This document shows, piece by piece, positions 34,026-37,821 of a stretch of 37,821 bases of DNA. Both the position numbers and the translations under genes were made by a program. Where the stretch lies: positions 1-37,821 of the forward strand of contig CANHJH010000007.1 in the NCBI GenBank assembly GCA_947460365.1. Reading direction: 5' to 3'. Source of the stretch: Sphingobacteriia bacterium. Lineage in GTDB: Bacteria > Bacteroidota > Bacteroidia > Chitinophagales > Chitinophagaceae. Each line of letters begins with the position of its first letter. The first letter of the stretch is position 1. Below the pieces are notes generated by a model. It was given only the letters and a program-made list of their open reading frames with translations, did not search any database and was not told where the DNA came from.

Positions 34026-34454
34026 ATGAAGAAGTTGTATGCGATCATTTGTTTTGTTTTATTGAGTGGAATAATACAGGCTCAATCTAAAAAAGAAAAA
34101 ACAATTCAGGCAGCCGTTAATCAACTAGTCAGTGCTATGATAAGTGGCGACAGAAATGCATTAGAGCAGGTTACTTCCGAACATTTAAGTTATGGTCATT
34201 CTAGCGGACAAGTAGAAGGTAAAAATGAGTTTGTAGAAAAAATTGCCAGTGGAAAATCCGATTTTGTTAGTATTGATATCACTGAGCAAACAATTGATGT
34301 TATACGCTCAACGGCAATTGTACGGCATTTATTTACAGGAGTTACGAGCGATAATGGGAAACTAGGAAATGTAAAATTAAAAATATTGTTGATATTTCAG
34401 AAAGAGGGTGGTTTATGGAAGTTGATTGCCCGACAAGCAGTAAAAAAAGAATGA
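34026..34454 (+). CDS. Exported NTF2-like (DUF4440-type) protein, coupled to uxaB
   Basis: A signal peptide of about 20 residues (MKKLYAIICFVLLSGIIQAQ) precedes an NTF2-like cone fold: helices with VNQLVSAMISGDRNALEQV, a strand HLSYGHSSGQVEG and later strands ending in a WKLIARQAV segment. NTF2-like folds can bind small ligands or act as enzymes; no catalytic residues can be assigned. Its TGA overlaps the likely uxaB start as ATGA (34451-34454), so the two are translationally coupled despite different predicted cell compartments. Confidence 0.8.
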   Translation: MKKLYAIICFVLLSGIIQAQSKKEKTIQAAVNQLVSAMISGDRNALEQVTSEHLSYGHSSGQVEGKNEFVEKIASGKSDFVSIDITEQTIDVIRSTAIVRHLFTGVTSDNGKLGNVKLKILLIFQKEGGLWKLIARQAVKKE

Positions 34455-35812
34455 TGGTATTGCCGAGTTTAAATTATAATTTTTTTGAAAGCAAACAGGG
34501 AGCGCATAAGGAATTACCTGCAAAAGTATTACAGTTTGGTACAGGTGTATTGTTGAGAGGCTTGCCGGATTATTTTATTTACAAAGCAAACCAACAAGGT
34601 GTATTTAATGGAAAAATAGTAGTGGTAAAATCAACAGATTCGGCAGGATTAAACGAATTTGATCAACAAAATAATTTATTTACACAATGTATACGAGGGG
34701 TTTATAGTGGAGACCACATTGATACTAGTTTGATAAATAATTCGATCAAAAGCGTATTATCTGCTAAGCAAAGCTGGCAAGATATTATTGCTTTGGCTCA
34801 ATCGCCCCAACTTGAAATAATTATTTCTAACACTACAGAAGCTGGATTGGTATTAGATACCAATGATTTAATTACTAAAGAACCTCCTCATTCGTTCCCT
34901 GGAAAATTATTGGCATTATTAGTAGAACGATGGAAATATTTTGAAGGAGACACATCGAAAGGCTGGGTTATATTGCCAACAGAATTGATACCGGATAATG
35001 GAAAAGCATTAAAAGAAATTTTATTAACCTTATCCAAAATCAATCAACTCTCCGATGCATTTATAGCGTGGTTAATTACTGCAAACGATTTTTGCAATAC
35101 ATTGGTTGATAGAATTGTTCCCGGCAAACCAGATGAAAAAGAGTTGAAGGAATTGGAACTTAAGTTAGGGTATAGCGATAGTTTATTAATTAGCAGTGAG
35201 CCTTTTGCTCTATGGGCAATTGAAACCAACAAAGCTGCAACAAAAGAAAAATTGTCATTTGCTTTGATTGATGATAGTGTTGTGATTGCACCATCCATTC
35301 TAAAATACCGGGAACTCAAATTAAGATTGTTAAATGGAACACATACATTTTGTTGTGCTGTTGCATTGTTAGCTGGTTTCGAAACGGTAATTCAAGCCAT
35401 GCGTGATGCAGATTTTAAAAAATTCATCCAAAAATTATTGAATCAGGAATTGATCCCATCAGTAGTGAGTGATACCATAACGCATGAAGAAGCTACCCAA
35501 TTTGCTAATAACGTATTGGAACGATTTGCAAATCCATATATATTACATAAGTGGAGTAGCATATCAATGAATTTTGAAGAAAAAATGAAAATGAGGAATG
35601 CTTATTTAATTGATCAATATGCAAAAATCAATTCAGCCCCATCAACATATATGGCTTTAGGATTTGCTGCATTTTGCTGCTATATGCAAATCAAAGAAAA
35701 TAAACATATTCATTTCAGTGAATATTTTACTGATACCTTGTTTAAAACACAGGTAGAAAAAGGAATAGCAGCTATTACTGAAAAAGGAATGAAAAGCTGT
35801 TTAGCAATATGA
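34451..35812 (+). CDS. uxaB: Tagaturonate reductase (altronate oxidoreductase)
   Basis: UxaB reduces D-tagaturonate to D-altronate with NADH in galacturonate catabolism. The N-terminus FGTGVLLRGLPDYFIYK is the nucleotide-binding start of the mannitol dehydrogenase family, and RLLNGTHTFCCAVALLAGF lies in the C-terminal catalytic domain. I chose the ATG at 34451 (MMVLPSLNYNF), which overlaps the upstream stop; the ATG at 34454 is equally possible, and a start at 34415 would add 12 unlikely residues. The uxaC and kduD genes that follow support the pathway call. Confidence 0.9.
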   Translation: MMVLPSLNYNFFESKQGAHKELPAKVLQFGTGVLLRGLPDYFIYKANQQGVFNGKIVVVKSTDSAGLNEFDQQNNLFTQCIRGVYSGDHIDTSLINNSIKSVLSAKQSWQDIIALAQSPQLEIIISNTTEAGLVLDTNDLITKEPPHSFPGKLLALLVERWKYFEGDTSKGWVILPTELIPDNGKALKEILLTLSKINQLSDAFIAWLITANDFCNTLVDRIVPGKPDEKELKELELKLGYSDSLLISSEPFALWAIETNKAATKEKLSFALIDDSVVIAPSILKYRELKLRLLNGTHTFCCAVALLAGFETVIQAMRDADFKKFIQKLLNQELIPSVVSDTITHEEATQFANNVLERFANPYILHKWSSISMNFEEKMKMRNAYLIDQYAKINSAPSTYMALGFAAFCCYMQIKENKHIHFSEYFTDTLFKTQVEKGIAAITEKGMKSCLAI

Positions 35813-35964
35813 GTCAAAAGATTTAGCCATCATTGCTGTTGATTTAATTTTATAGGAACTCAGTTATGATAAAATAGGGTATTATATTTTAGCTATTGCA
35901 ATGAATTGATGATTTTATTCCATGGAAATGTGGAGTGAGTTTATAAAGAAAAATAGTAGTTTGT

Positions 35965-37377
35965 ATGAAACCATTTTTAGATGAGCATTTTTTATTGAAA
36001 TCAAATACTGCTCAATTATTGTATCATACGTATGCAAGTAAAATGCCGTTGATAGATTATCATTGTCATTTATCACCACAACAAATAGCGGAAAACATTC
36101 ATTTTAAAAACATTACCGATGCTTGGTTGTCGGGCGACCATTATAAGTGGCGGGCTATGCGATCAAATGGTGTAGATGAATCTTACTGTACAGGTACTCA
36201 ATCGGATGAAGCTAAATTTTATAAGTGGGCAGAAACGGTTCCATATACCATGCGCAATCCTTTGTATCACTGGACCCATTTAGAATTGCAGCGCTACTTT
36301 AATGTAAATACGCTTTTACATGCTAATACTGCGGCAGAAATATACAGCACTACATCGGCTATGTTGCAAGAGCCTTCCTTTAGTACACAAGGATTGATCA
36401 AAAAAATGAATGTGCGGGTTATTTGTACAACCGATGACCCGATAGATTCGCTACAATATCATCAACAAATAAAAGATGCCGGTTTTGAAGTGAAAGTATA
36501 TCCTGCTTTTAGGCCCGATAAAGCGATGGAAGTAAATAATACGGCACTGTTTGTTGCATATGTAAAAAAAGTTGAAGCAGTTACTAACTCAAACATTACC
36601 ACTTTAGAGGATTATTTAAACGCATTAAAAAAACGCCACGATTTTTTTGCAACGATGGGCTGTACAGTGAGTGATCATGGATTAGAAGAAATATATGCGG
36701 AAGATTTTACCCAAGCAGAAGTAAATGCCATATTTGTAAAAGTTAACAGTGGAAACACATTAGAACTTGCCGAGCAAAGAAAGTTCAAATCATTTATGCT
36801 CATTCAATTTGCTGAGTGGGATTCTGAGAAGGGATGGATTCAACAGTATCATTTGGGTGCTTTGAGAAACAATAATGCTAGAATGATGAAGGCATTAGGG
36901 GCAGATACAGGTTGGGATAGCATTGGTGATTTTTCTCAAGCTGCGGCGTTGGCAAAATTCTTGAATAAATTAGATCAAAATAATCGGTTAGCTAAAACCA
37001 TTGTGTACAATTTAAACCCGGCCGATAATGAAGTAATGGCTACGATGATAGGAAATTTTAATGATGGTTCTGTTGCAGGTAAAGTTCAATTTGGCAGCGC
37101 ATGGTGGTTTCTAGACCAGAAAGATGGCATGACTAAGCAAATAAATACATTAAGTAATATGGGGCTTATAAGCAAGTTTATAGGCATGTTAACCGATTCG
37201 AGAAGTTTTTTATCATATCCTCGACATGAGTATTTCAGACGATTACTTTGCAATATCTTTGGAACAGAAATAGAAGAAGGAGAATTACCGAATGATATTC
37301 CATGGATTGGTCAAATAATTCAAGATATTTGTTTTAATAACGCCAATGAATATTTTGGTTGGAAAGCACCCTTGTAA
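35965..37377 (+). CDS. uxaC: Uronate isomerase (glucuronate/galacturonate isomerase)
   Basis: UxaC converts D-galacturonate to D-tagaturonate and D-glucuronate to D-fructuronate. The amidohydrolase-like metal site begins with His33 and His35 in IDYHCHLSP. The segments CTTDDPIDSL, VYPAFRPDKA and FGSAWWFLDQKDGM are characteristic. At 470 residues it has family length. It starts 152 bases after uxaB; that gap shows no terminator and no clear promoter, so the genes may be one transcript. Confidence 0.95.
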   Translation: MKPFLDEHFLLKSNTAQLLYHTYASKMPLIDYHCHLSPQQIAENIHFKNITDAWLSGDHYKWRAMRSNGVDESYCTGTQSDEAKFYKWAETVPYTMRNPLYHWTHLELQRYFNVNTLLHANTAAEIYSTTSAMLQEPSFSTQGLIKKMNVRVICTTDDPIDSLQYHQQIKDAGFEVKVYPAFRPDKAMEVNNTALFVAYVKKVEAVTNSNITTLEDYLNALKKRHDFFATMGCTVSDHGLEEIYAEDFTQAEVNAIFVKVNSGNTLELAEQRKFKSFMLIQFAEWDSEKGWIQQYHLGALRNNNARMMKALGADTGWDSIGDFSQAAALAKFLNKLDQNNRLAKTIVYNLNPADNEVMATMIGNFNDGSVAGKVQFGSAWWFLDQKDGMTKQINTLSNMGLISKFIGMLTDSRSFLSYPRHEYFRRLLCNIFGTEIEEGELPNDIPWIGQIIQDICFNNANEYFGWKAPL

Positions 37378-37386
37378 AATTGTATT

Positions 37387-37821
37387 ATGAGCGTATTAAA
37401 TAGTTTTAGTTTAGCCGGAAAAACGGCACTGGTAACCGGTTGTAATAAAGGGATTGGTTTTGCTATGACGCAGGCACTTGCAGAAGCAGGTGCCAATATT
37501 ATTGGTGTATCTAGTGGGGGCGATTTTGCAGCAATTGAATCTGCGGTACAATCACTAGGAAAATCATTTACGTATTATCAGGTAGATTTAGGAGACAGAA
37601 ATCGGTTGTATGAATTGATCCAATCCATTGATAACGTGCAGATAGATATATTGGTTAATAATGCGGGCATCATTAAAAGAGCACCTGCAGTAGAACATTC
37701 GGATGAATACTGGGATGCTGTAATGGCTGTAAATTTAGACGCACAATTTATACTCTCCAAAGCCATCGCTAAGAAAATGATGGAGCAAGGAAAAGGAAAA
37801 ATTATTTTCACTTGTTCATTA
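37387..37821 (+). CDS. kduD: Short-chain dehydrogenase, probable 2-dehydro-3-deoxy-D-gluconate 5-dehydrogenase (KduD), cut by the window end
   Basis: The first 145 residues are present from an ATG nine bases after the uxaC stop. The NAD-binding motif TGCNKGIG spans residues 17-24 and NNAG follows in LVNNAGIIKRAP. The opening FSLAGKTALVTG and the DYWD-like DEYWDAVMAVNLDAQF segment match KduD. The catalytic YxxxK lies beyond the window. KduD acts on keto-deoxyuronic acids from pectin or glucuronan, consistent with the uxa neighbours. Other sugar dehydrogenases of the same superfamily cannot be fully excluded. Confidence 0.8.
   Translation, partial: MSVLNSFSLAGKTALVTGCNKGIGFAMTQALAEAGANIIGVSSGGDFAAIESAVQSLGKSFTYYQVDLGDRNRLYELIQSIDNVQIDILVNNAGIIKRAPAVEHSDEYWDAVMAVNLDAQFILSKAIAKKMMEQGKGKIIFTCSL

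Overview
The window is about 37.8 kb of AT-rich chromosomal DNA from a member of the Bacteroidota, most likely family Chitinophagaceae. The clade call rests on a SusC/SusD pair with a second TonB-dependent receptor, the gliding genes gldE and gldD, a RicT/PSP1 protein beside a clamp-loader subunit, the lack of Shine-Dalgarno sequences, and several promoters of the Bacteroidota form TTG-N(16-23)-TAnnTTTG. I see no rRNA, tRNA, CRISPR array, insertion sequence, integrase or phage gene. The genus is not resolved.

Layout. (1) 1-2559, plus: the 3' part of an arginase/formimidoylglutamase-like gene, then a DacB/PBP4-type lipoprotein. (2) 2556-4430, minus: mutL. (3) 4540-6258, plus: an M3 oligoendopeptidase. 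(4) 6255-7021, minus: an accessory-looking pair, a HEPN-domain protein and an overlapping 105-residue protein of unknown function. (5) 7133-12749, minus: ricT, a DNA polymerase III delta'-like subunit, glutathione peroxidase, a ComF-like phosphoribosyltransferase and radA. (6) 13126-17960, plus: a SusC/SusD outer-membrane uptake pair ending in a strong terminator. (7) 18256-22325, plus: two DUF3857/transglutaminase-like exported proteins, one lacking the catalytic cysteine. (8) 22427-28527, minus: a TonB-dependent receptor, RNase E/G, an unusually small basic protein of 31 residues (COX24/mS38-like), a TPR protein and an HU-family protein. (9) 28697-31895, plus: mutY, gldE and gldD. (10) 31963-33932, plus: a DUF3109 cysteine-rich protein and lutB. 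(11) 34026 to the end, plus: an exported NTF2-like protein, uxaB, uxaC and a truncated kduD, the start of a hexuronate-catabolism cluster.

How it fits together. Most genes are housekeeping (mismatch and oxidative-damage repair with MutL, RadA and MutY; clamp loading; RNA turnover; gliding/type IX secretion). They are interspersed with nutrient-uptake modules. SusCD and the second receptor import ligands across the outer membrane, and the uxaB-uxaC-kduD cluster feeds pectin- or glucuronan-derived uronic acids toward 2-keto-3-deoxygluconate.

The points most worth a second look are the HEPN pair, the nucleophile-less transglutaminase paralogue, MutL without a recognisable endonuclease motif, the arginase-like protein with degraded metal ligands, the radA leader with competing hairpins, the dense palindromes in front of susC, the 31-residue basic protein, and the NTF2-like gene translationally coupled to uxaB. 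None of these proves a new system by sequence alone.
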